Source of the DNA: Kerstersia gyiorum | GTDB taxonomy: Bacteria; Pseudomonadota; Gammaproteobacteria; Burkholderiales; Burkholderiaceae_B | Direction: 5' to 3' | Length of the DNA: 64,000 bases | NCBI RefSeq assembly: GCF_004216755.1 | Contig: NZ_SGWZ01000002.1 | Location: 737,771-801,770, forward strand | Shown: positions 43,028 through 50,761 of the stretch, in pieces | How positions within the stretch are numbered: the stretch's first letter is position 1 | How the letters are laid out: each line of letters begins with the position of its first letter | Notes under the pieces: generated by a model | The model's database searches: none | What the model was told of the DNA's origin: nothing | The model's input: only the letters and a program-made list of their open reading frames with translations | Position numbers and translations under genes: made by a program

Positions 43028-43894
43028 ATGACCGCACGCATTATCAACGGCTCCGCCCTGGCCCAGCAAATCCGGGAAGAAGCCGCCGTCCGCGCCGCCA
43101 GCCTGACCGCCGCCGGCATCAAGCCCGGGCTGGCCGTCGTCCTGGTAGGCGAGGACCCTGCCTCCCAGGTATATGTCCGCAACAAGGTCGCTGCCTGCGA
43201 GAAAGCCGGTTTCCATTCCGTCATGGAGCGCTATCCGGCCGATCTGAGCCAGGCAGCCCTGCTGGAACGCGTGCGTGCTCTGAATGCCGACCCTGCCATC
43301 CACGGCATCCTGGTGCAGCTGCCGCTGCCCAAGCATATTGATGCCCACACGGTGATCGAAACCATCGCACCCGAAAAGGATGTCGATGGCTTCCATATTG
43401 CCAATGCCGGCCTGCTGATGACGGGCAAGCCGCTGTTCCGGCCCTGCACGCCCTACGGCGTCATGAAGATGCTGGCCCATGAAAATGTCGCGCTGCGCGG
43501 CGCCGAGGCAGTCATCGTGGGCGCCAGCAATATCGTCGGCAAACCCATGGCCATGCTGCTGCTGGCCGAAGGCGCGACGGTCACGCTGTGCAACTCCAAA
43601 ACCCGCGACCTGGCGGCGCACACGCGCCGTGCCGACGTCCTGGTCGTGGCCACCGGCCGCCCCGGCATCGTCACCGGCGACATGGTCAAGCCCGGTGCCG
43701 TCGTCATCGACGTCGGCATCAACCGCGGCGCGGACGGCAAGCTCTGCGGTGATGTGGATTTCGCGTCTGCCAGCGAAGTGGCCGGCGCGATCACTCCCGT
43801 CCCCGGCGGCGTGGGCCCCATGACCATCGCCATGCTGCTGGTCAACACCGTGGAAGCTGCGGAACGCCAGCTCCAGGAGCAAGGCAAGGCATGA
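43028..43894 (+). CDS. folD: Methylenetetrahydrofolate dehydrogenase/cyclohydrolase
   Basis: Interconverts 5,10-methylene-, methenyl- and 10-formyl-tetrahydrofolate with NADP+. The 288-residue length is normal. Signatures are PGLAVVLVGEDPASQVYVRNK with the catalytic Lys, IHGILVQLPLPKHID, PEKDVDGFH and PGGVGPMTIAMLL, plus the Rossmann block AVIVGASNIVGKPMAMLL. It lies 12 bp behind the response regulator and overlaps prlC by 4 bp, suggesting one transcript. Confidence 0.98.
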   Translation: MTARIINGSALAQQIREEAAVRAASLTAAGIKPGLAVVLVGEDPASQVYVRNKVAACEKAGFHSVMERYPADLSQAALLERVRALNADPAIHGILVQLPLPKHIDAHTVIETIAPEKDVDGFHIANAGLLMTGKPLFRPCTPYGVMKMLAHENVALRGAEAVIVGASNIVGKPMAMLLLAEGATVTLCNSKTRDLAAHTRRADVLVVATGRPGIVTGDMVKPGAVVIDVGINRGADGKLCGDVDFASASEVAGAITPVPGGVGPMTIAMLLVNTVEAAERQLQEQGKA

Positions 43895-45960
43895 CCGAGA
43901 ACGCCGTGTTGAATAACAACCCCCTGATGGTGCCGGTTGCGGCGCATATCGACTATGCCGCCATCGAGCCGGCGCATATCGCCCCAGCCATCGACCAGCT
44001 GCTGCAGAACGCCCGGCAAGCCGTCGAACATGCCGCCTCGCCCGAATTGCCTGCCACCTGGGATGCGGTCGTACTGCCGCTGGAACTGGCGTCGGAACAG
44101 CTATGGCGTGCGTGGTCGGTGGTCGGCCACCTGAACTCGGTCGTCAACACGCCTGAGCTGCGCGCAGCCTATAACGAGATGCTGCCCAAGGTCAGCGAGT
44201 TCTCGACCTGGACCGGTTTGCATGAAGGCCTCTACAAGCAGTATCTGCGCCTGCATCAGGCGGGTGGCTGGAGTCCGGCGCGCCAGCGCGTGCTCGACCT
44301 CGCCTTGCGTGATTTCCGCCTCGGCGGCGTAGCGCTGGAAGGTGCGGCGCGCGAACAATATGCACGCAATTCCGAGCAACAGGCGCAGGTGTCACAAAAG
44401 TTCTCCGAGAACGTGCTGGATGCCATCGACGCCTGGGCGCTGTATGTCGAAGACGCGGCGCGTCTGGATGGCCTGCCCGAAGATGTGCGCCAGGCGGCTC
44501 GCAATGCGGCACAGGAAGACGGCAAGAGCGGCTGGAAACTGACGCTGAAAATGCCGTGCTACCTGCCGGTCATGCAATATGCGCGCGACCGCTCGTTGCG
44601 CGAAGCGCTGTATCGCGGCTATGCCACCGTCGCCTCGGAAAACGGTGATGCCCGCTACGACAACGGCCCGCAGATCGAGCAATTGCTGGCCTTGCGCACT
44701 GAAGAAGCACAGTTGCTGGGCTACGCGGATTATGCCGCCTTGCGCCTGGAAACCCGCATGGCCGACAACGCGGCGCAGGTAACGGATTTCCTGCGAACCC
44801 TGGCCCGCCGCGCCCGGCCTTATGCAGAACAGGACCTGGCAGCTTTGCGCGCCTATGCCAGTGAACAGCTCGCCCTGGACCCGCTGGAACCCTGGGACGT
44901 GCCCTTCGCGGCAGAACGCCTGCGCGAAAACCGCTACGCCTATTCTGACGATACGGTAAAACGTTATTTCACCTTGCCGCGCGTGCTGGAAGGCCTGTTC
45001 GGTGTCGCCCGCTCTCTGTTTGGCGTGTCTTTGCAACCGGCACACCTGCCGGGCTGGCATCCGGATGTGCGCAGCTTCGCTGTCACCGACGCCGATGGCA
45101 CGGTGCTCGGCCACCTGCACATGGACCTGTATGCCCGCGCCGGCAAGCAAGGCGGCGCCTGGGTCGATGGTGAGCGTAACCGGCGCCTTGCAGCGCCTGG
45201 CGTGCAGACGCCGGTTGCCTACCTGATTTGCAATTTCGCCAGTCCACAGGACGGCCGCCCGGCACTGCTGACGCACGATGACGTCATCACCCTGTTCCAT
45301 GAAAGCGGCCACGCCTTGCATGCGCTGCTGTCCGAAGTCGATGAACCGGCCCTGTCGGCGTTTTCGGCGGTGGAATGGGACGCCATCGAACTCCCTTCCC
45401 AGTTCATGGAGAACTTCTGCTGGGAATGGGAGGTTGTGCAAACGCTGTCGTCCCACGTGGATACCGGCGAAGCCTTACCGCGCGAACTATTCGACAAGCT
45501 GCTGGCAGCGCGCAACTTCCAGGGCGGCATGCAAATGCTGCGCCAGATCGAGTTTTCGCTGTTCGATATCCTGCTGCATCAACAGGTACGGCCCATGGCC
45601 ATGGCGGACGTGCTGTCGGTGCTGGACGCTGTGCGCAAGGAAGTGGCGGTATTGTTCCCGCCCGCCTGGCACCGCTTCCCCAACAGCTTCTCGCACCTGT
45701 TCGCGGGCGGCTATGGCGCTGGCTATTACAGCTACAAATGGGCGGAAGTTCTGTCTGCCGATGCCTATGCCGCGTTCGAAGAAGCCGCTGGCGCCAGCGG
45801 CAATTCAACGCTGGATGCTGCCACTGGCACGCGTTTCCGCAAGGAGATTCTGGCCGTGGGCGGCGAGCGCCCGGCCGCCGAATCCTTCCGCGCGTTCCGT
45901 GCGCGGGACCCCAGCATGGATGCCCTGCTGCGCCATAGCGGCATGGATGGCCAGTCCTGA
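43891..45960 (+). CDS. prlC: Oligopeptidase A, M3 family metallopeptidase
   Basis: A 689-residue cytosolic zinc peptidase degrading short peptides, including cleaved signal peptides. The zinc site is LFHESGHALHALL (HExxH at about 470-474) with the third ligand Glu about 25 residues later in AFSAVEWDAIELPSQFMENF. HRFPNSFSHLFAGGYGAGYYSYKW is the C-terminal M3 block with substrate-contacting Tyr/His. The ATGA overlap couples it to folD. Confidence 0.96.
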   Translation: MTENAVLNNNPLMVPVAAHIDYAAIEPAHIAPAIDQLLQNARQAVEHAASPELPATWDAVVLPLELASEQLWRAWSVVGHLNSVVNTPELRAAYNEMLPKVSEFSTWTGLHEGLYKQYLRLHQAGGWSPARQRVLDLALRDFRLGGVALEGAAREQYARNSEQQAQVSQKFSENVLDAIDAWALYVEDAARLDGLPEDVRQAARNAAQEDGKSGWKLTLKMPCYLPVMQYARDRSLREALYRGYATVASENGDARYDNGPQIEQLLALRTEEAQLLGYADYAALRLETRMADNAAQVTDFLRTLARRARPYAEQDLAALRAYASEQLALDPLEPWDVPFAAERLRENRYAYSDDTVKRYFTLPRVLEGLFGVARSLFGVSLQPAHLPGWHPDVRSFAVTDADGTVLGHLHMDLYARAGKQGGAWVDGERNRRLAAPGVQTPVAYLICNFASPQDGRPALLTHDDVITLFHESGHALHALLSEVDEPALSAFSAVEWDAIELPSQFMENFCWEWEVVQTLSSHVDTGEALPRELFDKLLAARNFQGGMQMLRQIEFSLFDILLHQQVRPMAMADVLSVLDAVRKEVAVLFPPAWHRFPNSFSHLFAGGYGAGYYSYKWAEVLSADAYAAFEEAAGASGNSTLDAATGTRFRKEILAVGGERPAAESFRAFRARDPSMDALLRHSGMDGQS

Positions 45961-46035
45961 CCGATACTGACGGACCATGAACGGCATGCGGCCCAGCCTG
46001 CATGCCGTTTTTTGTCGCCGGGCCGCTCCCAAGAC

Positions 46036-46090
46036 AAAAACGCCCCCTCGGGGGGCAGCAAGCCGCAGGCGCAGCGTGGGGGCATTTTTT
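46036..46090 (+). terminator. Terminator after prlC with alternative pairings
   Basis: GCCCCC (46042-46047) can pair with GGGGGC at 46051-46056 or at 46078-46083; the second pairing is extended by A5/T5 and leads into T6. It ends the kinase-regulator-folD-prlC run. I recall sequences like this being repeated in Bordetella/Achromobacter chromosomes. Confidence 0.75.
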
Positions 46091-46149
46091 ATCAGTGCCA
46101 AGCCAGCCGGCGCCTGCCCGCAAGGCCGGATTCTATTGTCTTGCTCATC

Positions 46150-46188
46150 CCCTTTAATCATGGATAAAATATATCCATGATTAAAGGG
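46150..46188. promoter_or_regulatory. Perfect 17-bp inverted repeat before the Rrf2 gene
   Basis: Arms at 46150-46166 (starting CCCTTTAATCATGG) and 46172-46188 are exact complements around AAATA. A weak promoter TTGCTC-18-TAAAAT (46141-46146, 46165-46170) runs into it, and the right arm holds the AAAGGG ribosome-binding site, ending 8 bp before the ATG. It is the probable autoregulatory operator of the Rrf2 protein. Confidence 0.88.
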
Positions 46189-46196
46189 CAAACTTC

Positions 46197-46709
46197 ATGA
46201 AACTCAGCGACGGCGTAGAACAGGCCATCCACAGTGTGACGCTGCTGGCGGGACTTTCCCCCGCAGGCTTGCTCTCGGCGGCGGCCCTGGCCGAATACCA
46301 TGGGGTATCGCCCAGCTATCTGCTCAAGCATCTGCAGGCACTGTCCGCTGCCGGTATTCTCCAGACCCTGCCTGGCCCCAAGGGCGGATATCGGCTCGGC
46401 CGCGCCCCGGCTGAGATTTCACTATTGGATATTGTCCTGGCCGTGGAAGGCGCCGGACCGGCCTTTCGCTGCCAGGAAATACGCCGCCGCGGCCCCAATC
46501 CCCTGCCGCCGGGTTGCGCAATGCTTGCCGGCCCCTGCCGCATCAACACCGCCATGCAACGCGCCGAACAGGCCTATCGCGCCGAACTCAGGTCCGTCAG
46601 CATCGCCAGCATTATTGCCGACGTCAGCGCGCTCGATGACGGCTCCATCGCCAAACGCAGTGGCTCGTTCCTACAGGCGCACGAGCGCATTCCCATCCAG
46701 AAAGCCTGA
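46197..46709 (+). CDS. Rrf2 family transcriptional regulator
   Basis: A 170-residue winged-helix regulator. The DNA-binding domain covers about 1-80 (AALAEYHGVSPSYLLKHLQALSAAGILQTLPGPKGGYRLGRAP). Three cysteines (C92, C107, C114) lie in the loop that holds an iron-sulfur cluster in IscR, NsrR and relatives, though the C92-C107 spacing is longer than in those. It is therefore a likely redox, nitric oxide or iron sensor. It is preceded by a perfect dyad and followed 30 bp later by an AhpD-like gene that it probably controls. Confidence 0.9.
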   Translation: MKLSDGVEQAIHSVTLLAGLSPAGLLSAAALAEYHGVSPSYLLKHLQALSAAGILQTLPGPKGGYRLGRAPAEISLLDIVLAVEGAGPAFRCQEIRRRGPNPLPPGCAMLAGPCRINTAMQRAEQAYRAELRSVSIASIIADVSALDDGSIAKRSGSFLQAHERIPIQKA

Positions 46710-46739
46710 ACCCTTGCCTTCCATTCTCAGGAGCATGCC

Positions 46740-47204
46740 ATGCAAAACCGCTTCAATTTCGCCAAAGCCGCACCCGACGCCTACCAGGCGCTTTCCTCCG
46801 TTTCGCAATACCTGACCGAGGAATCCGGACTGGCGCCCGATCTCATCCACCTGATCAATCTGCGCGCGTCCCAGATCAATGGATGCGCGTTTTGCGTGGA
46901 CATGCACGTCAAGGAAGCGCGTCATGACGGCTTCAGCGAGCAGAAAATCCACCTGGTCAGCGTCTGGCGCGAATCGCCGGTTTTCGACGAGCGCGAACGC
47001 GCCGTACTGGGCTGGACGGAATCCTTGACGCTGGTATCGCAGACCCATGCGCCGGATGCAGCCTATGACGCATTGCGGGCCTTTTTTACAGAGGCGGAGA
47101 TGACCAAACTCACGCTTGCGATTGGTGTCATCAATGCCTGGAATCGCCTGTGCGTAGGGTTCCGCGCCCTGCCAGCCATCGACGCCAGTGCCTCTCCGGC
47201 CTGA
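46740..47204 (+). CDS. AhpD-like carboxymuconolactone decarboxylase family protein
   Basis: A 154-residue all-helical protein. LINLRASQINGCAFCVDMHVKEAR has the C-x2-C-x3-H redox site of the AhpD family, so a thiol peroxidase or disulfide-reductase role is likely and not true carboxymuconolactone decarboxylation. Residues near FNFAKAAPDAYQAL and VINAWNRLCVGFR are typical of this alkylhydroperoxidase subfamily. It has an AGGAGC site. Paired with the Rrf2 regulator. Confidence 0.9.
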   Translation: MQNRFNFAKAAPDAYQALSSVSQYLTEESGLAPDLIHLINLRASQINGCAFCVDMHVKEARHDGFSEQKIHLVSVWRESPVFDERERAVLGWTESLTLVSQTHAPDAAYDALRAFFTEAEMTKLTLAIGVINAWNRLCVGFRALPAIDASASPA

Positions 47205-47401
47205 TCATCCCGCGTCGGCTCAAAACACGGCCTTGAATCGAACCGGCGGGCCAATGAACCGGCCCGCTGGGTCGAGACCATCCGTCACGCACCATTCAAT
47301 GACTGCGGTCTCCGCCCCGCCGCACACGACAGAACCGGCCGTGTCGCTGCCTGCCTGTCTCGCGCTATCGCATGACTGGTCTGACAGACAATACGGCGGA
47401 T

Positions 47402-48319
47402 TCAAACGTTGTCTTGCCGCACCAGGCTGAGCAGGGTGTCAGCCAGGAATCTTGCTATCGGGCCGTTGGGTTGATCCAGCCGCCGCGCCAGATAGCTTTC
47501 CAGAACCCCCTCGCCCTGCCGCCCCAGCGCATCGGTCCTGATACGCACCAGTTTGCCTTCCTGCAATTCCGGTTCGACCAGCCAGAGGGGCAACCTTCCC
47601 CAGCCGACGCCTGCCCTGATCAAGGCATGTTTGGCTTCCTGGGTCGTCACCCGGCAGGTTCTTGGCGACAACACACCGAAAGTCCGGCCAGCCGATAGCA
47701 AGGTGGGATCTTCCAGCACGATCTGCATATGTTCGGCCAATTCCGCCAGACCCAGCAGGCGGCCAGTCTCCACCATCGCCAACGGGTGATCTGCCGCGGT
47801 CACGGCCACCTGTGCGACAGGGGCCAACGCTTCCAGGCTGATACGTGGCTCGCGAAAATCCTCACCCACCATAATGGCCAGGTTGCAGCGCCGCTCTATC
47901 AGCGCCTGGGCCGGGTAGCCGAGGGGTTCAACAGCCACGCGTAGCGTCACCGTCGGATATCTGGCATGGACGGCCCTAAGCGCGACACCCACGACATCCA
48001 ATGGAAACAGGGTATCGACCACCAGCGCCAGTTCGTGCTCCAGCCCGGCGCCGAAACCACGCGCGCGGGCACGCATGGTGTCCACCCTGAGCAGCAGGTC
48101 CCGGGCATCGGCCAGCAGGGCCTGCCCTTCTTGCGTCAGTACCGGCCGATGTCCGCTACGGTCGAATAGCTGCACGCCCAACTGCGCTTCCAGGTTGGCA
48201 ATGCTCGTGCTGACCGCCGATTGCACGCGAGCGAGGTTCTGGGCGGCGGCCCGAAACCCGCCGCGATCCGCCACAGCCACGAATGTGCGGATTTGATCCA
48301 GGGTGAGAGGATCTATCAT
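47402..48319 (-). CDS. LysR family transcriptional regulator
   Basis: A 305-residue LysR protein. The helix-turn-helix lies in residues 1-65 (LDQIRTFVAVADRGGFRAAAQNLARVQSAVSTSIANLEAQLGVQLFDR), followed by a two-lobed effector domain. It is divergent from wrbA and an MFS gene with 94 bp between, and most likely regulates them. The inducer is unknown; quinones are a guess from the wrbA link. Confidence 0.9.
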   Translation of the reverse strand: MIDPLTLDQIRTFVAVADRGGFRAAAQNLARVQSAVSTSIANLEAQLGVQLFDRSGHRPVLTQEGQALLADARDLLLRVDTMRARARGFGAGLEHELALVVDTLFPLDVVGVALRAVHARYPTVTLRVAVEPLGYPAQALIERRCNLAIMVGEDFREPRISLEALAPVAQVAVTAADHPLAMVETGRLLGLAELAEHMQIVLEDPTLLSAGRTFGVLSPRTCRVTTQEAKHALIRAGVGWGRLPLWLVEPELQEGKLVRIRTDALGRQGEGVLESYLARRLDQPNGPIARFLADTLLSLVRQDNV

Positions 48320-48340
48320 TATCTGAATAAACGATCAAAG

Positions 48341-48365
48341 CTATCAATTTATATCGTTATGATAG
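48341..48365. promoter_or_regulatory. Candidate LysR site between the regulator and wrbA
   Basis: CTATCA (48341-48346) and TGATAG (48360-48365) form an inverted repeat with a 13-bp spacer. A further CTATCA occurs at 48313-48318, overlapping the regulator's start. Multiple half-sites fit LysR recognition and activation sites. Confidence 0.5.
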
Positions 48366-48413
48366 ATCGAATGAGCTACCTAGAATACTTGGAACCTTCC
48401 ACAAGGAGCCATT

Positions 48414-49043
48414 ATGGCCAAGGTACTCATTCTCTATTACTCATCCTACGGGCATATTGAAACCATGGCGCAGGCCGTCGCCCAGGGCGTCAGCGAAACA
48501 CCCGCCACCGTCACCCTGCGGCGGGTGCCTGAACTGGTGCCGCCCGCAATGGTGCAAGCCGCCGGCTACCGGATACCGCAGCATGAAGAAATCGCCGATG
48601 TCGCCGAACTGGCTGACTACGATGCCATCATCATCGGCACGCCGACACGCTTTGGCAACATGGCCGCGCAGATGAAAAACTTCCTCGACTGCACCGGCAG
48701 ACTCTGGGCCCAAGACCTACTGGTCGGCAAGGTAGGCAGCGCCTTTACTTCCACCGGCAGTCAGCATGGCGGGCAAGAAACCACCTTGCAATCCACCCAT
48801 ACTGTCCTGCTGCACCTGGGCATGCTCGTTGTCGGCCTGCCATACAGCTTCAAGGGGCAGTTACGTATGGACGAAATCACTGGCGGCTCACCCTATGGCG
48901 CCACGACGCTTGCCGAAGATGCTGAGGGCAATTACCGCAAGCCTAGCGAAAACGAACTTGCCGGCGCCCGCTTCCAGTGCAGGCACGTTGCGCAGATTGC
49001 CCTGGCGCTTGCGGCAGGACGCCAGGGCGGAGTCCGGCCATGA
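48414..49043 (+). CDS. wrbA: NAD(P)H:quinone oxidoreductase WrbA
   Basis: A 209-residue flavodoxin-like enzyme that reduces quinones by two electrons, avoiding semiquinones. The FMN phosphate loop is VLILYYSSYGHIETMAQAV; GTPTRFGNMAAQMKNFLD and STGSQHGGQETTLQSTH are diagnostic of WrbA. CAAGGAG lies before the ATG. The stop overlaps the MFS start (ATGA), so quinone reduction and export seem to be co-produced. Confidence 0.96.
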   Translation: MAKVLILYYSSYGHIETMAQAVAQGVSETPATVTLRRVPELVPPAMVQAAGYRIPQHEEIADVAELADYDAIIIGTPTRFGNMAAQMKNFLDCTGRLWAQDLLVGKVGSAFTSTGSQHGGQETTLQSTHTVLLHLGMLVVGLPYSFKGQLRMDEITGGSPYGATTLAEDAEGNYRKPSENELAGARFQCRHVAQIALALAAGRQGGVRP

Positions 49044-50242
49044 CCCGACCGGCACAGTTGACGGCCTCCCCAGCCCTCCCGGCAACGCCGTGGACCGCCG
49101 TAGGCGTCGTCGTGGCGGCAGGCATCATCGGCGCTCTGCAAGTCGGCAAGGCAGTTATTGTCGCGCCGCTGTTGCAGGCGGACATGCACCTGGGCCTCGC
49201 GGCCATCGGCAGGCTGGTGGGCGTCTTTTCGTTACTTGGCCTGCTCGGCGGCCTGTTTGCCGGTGTCTGGACGGGACGCATGGGCGCCCGCCGAGTGCTG
49301 CGCCTGGGCCTGCTGATCGTCCTGGCAGGCTGTGTCCTCGGTGCCTTGTCGCGAGAATACGAGGAACTGCTGTGGACCCGCGTTATCGAAGGTGCCGGAT
49401 TCCTACTGATTACAGTAGCCGCCCCATCCATCCTGGGCGTCCTTGCCGCCCCGTCCCGGCGTAACCTCGTGATGGCCTTGTGGAGCTGCTTCATGCCTGC
49501 CGGCATGGCGCTGGCGATGCTGGCAGGCCCCTGGTTCGAGAGCTGGCGCGCCTTGTGGTGGGCCTGCGCGGCAATGGTTGCGCTGGCCTTATGTGCGGTA
49601 TTCATTGCTGTGCCCGATGCTGGCATGCGCCGTCTGCAACCATGGCGTCAACTGGCCGGCGATGCCATGGCAACGCTGACGGCCCGGGGGCCGCTGCTGA
49701 TCGCCGCGATCTTCGGCCTCTACAGCCTGATGTTTTTCGCGCTATTCAGTTTCCTGCCAGTACTGCTCATGGAACGCATGAATGTCACGCACCAGAGCGC
49801 AGGCGAACTGAGTGCTCTGGCCATCGCCGCCAATATTCTGGGCAACCTGGCCGCAGGCCTGTTGTTGTCGAAAGGTGTGCCGCGCGCGCTGATACTGGCC
49901 GGCGCCAGTTTGATCATGGGCGCCAGCGGACTGGGCATTTTCGTGGATGTCTTGCCAGGCACGCCCGCGTTTCTGCTGTGCATTGTCTATGCCGCGGTCG
50001 GCGGCCTGATTCCCGCAACACTGCTATCAGCTGCGCCCCTGGCTGCCAGGAACAGCATCCTGGTGCCCTTGGTCATGGGTTTGGCAATGCAGGGCAACAA
50101 CCTGGGGCAAATCGTCGGCCCGATGCTTGTCGGCAGCGTCATTCAATACTGGAGCTGGTCGGCTGCCGCCATCGTAGCGGCCAGCGCAGCCGTCGTCATC
50201 GTCCTCATTGCGAAGCCGGCCATGGATTTGCCGCCACGATGA
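49040..50242 (+). CDS. MFS transporter, CynX/NimT-like
   Basis: A 400-residue, 12-helix transporter. The order of hydrophobic segments begins at AVGVVVAAGIIGALQVGKAVIVAPLL, and GLFAGVWTGRMGARRVLRLG is the MFS signature loop. It resembles the CynX/NimT group of small-molecule exporters. The start at 49040 overlaps wrbA by ATGA. The substrate is unknown. Confidence 0.87.
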   Translation: MTRPAQLTASPALPATPWTAVGVVVAAGIIGALQVGKAVIVAPLLQADMHLGLAAIGRLVGVFSLLGLLGGLFAGVWTGRMGARRVLRLGLLIVLAGCVLGALSREYEELLWTRVIEGAGFLLITVAAPSILGVLAAPSRRNLVMALWSCFMPAGMALAMLAGPWFESWRALWWACAAMVALALCAVFIAVPDAGMRRLQPWRQLAGDAMATLTARGPLLIAAIFGLYSLMFFALFSFLPVLLMERMNVTHQSAGELSALAIAANILGNLAAGLLLSKGVPRALILAGASLIMGASGLGIFVDVLPGTPAFLLCIVYAAVGGLIPATLLSAAPLAARNSILVPLVMGLAMQGNNLGQIVGPMLVGSVIQYWSWSAAAIVAASAAVVIVLIAKPAMDLPPR

Positions 50243-50378
50243 TGCACTGTTCACACACACTTACATGCCCATCCCAGGATAAGGCGGCCATTAATAAAAG
50301 TGATGATTTTAGACTGTTATGATTCTCATCAGGGTTGCCACCCTTGGCAAACCATCACGCACGAGACAGGAGAAATGC

Positions 50379-50627
50379 ATGGATTTCATCATCATGATTG
50401 TGGTCGGTTTCATCGTGGGCCTGATTGCCCGCGCCATCATGCCCGGCAGGCAGGACATGGGCATTATCATGACCGCCATTCTCGGTATTGTCGGCTCTCT
50501 CGTCGGCGGGTTCCTGGGCCGCAGCCTGGGGCTTTATGCAGCCGGGCAGGCAGCAGGCTGGATTGCTTCCGTGATCGGCGCCATCATCGTGCTCTTCATC
50601 TACGGTCTGGTAACCAAAAACAAATAA
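50379..50627 (+). CDS. GlsB/YeaQ/YmgE family small membrane protein
   Basis: An 82-residue protein of the transglycosylase-associated/YeaQ group. Three hydrophobic segments (DFIIMIVVGFIVGLIARAIM, MGIIMTAILGIVGSLVGGFLG, AAGWIASVIGAIIVLFIYGL) carry conserved Gly residues. The ATG at 50379 has CAGGAGA upstream. Relatives are induced by general stress; the molecular role is not known. Confidence 0.9.
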   Translation: MDFIIMIVVGFIVGLIARAIMPGRQDMGIIMTAILGIVGSLVGGFLGRSLGLYAAGQAAGWIASVIGAIIVLFIYGLVTKNK

Positions 50628-50646
50628 AGCAGTTCATCTCTGCTCA

Positions 50647-50716
50647 GGCTGCCGGAGACCGTTCCGGCAGCCAAAAATCATCAAGGCCAGGGCGCTCATC
50701 ACGCCCTGGCCTTGAT
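50647..50716 (-). terminator. Two hairpins; the right one terminates the copZ-flavoprotein transcript
   Basis: GGCTGCCGGA/TCCGGCAGCC (50647-50656, 50663-50672) and a perfect 15-bp stem (50680-50694, 50702-50716). On the minus strand the second stem is followed by GATTTTTGG, a usable terminator. The first stem lacks a T-run and follows the YeaQ-like gene. Confidence 0.75.
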
Positions 50717-50761
50717 CGTTGTGCCTCCAGCCCAAGGCTGAAGTTTCCGCATGGGGGTGGG

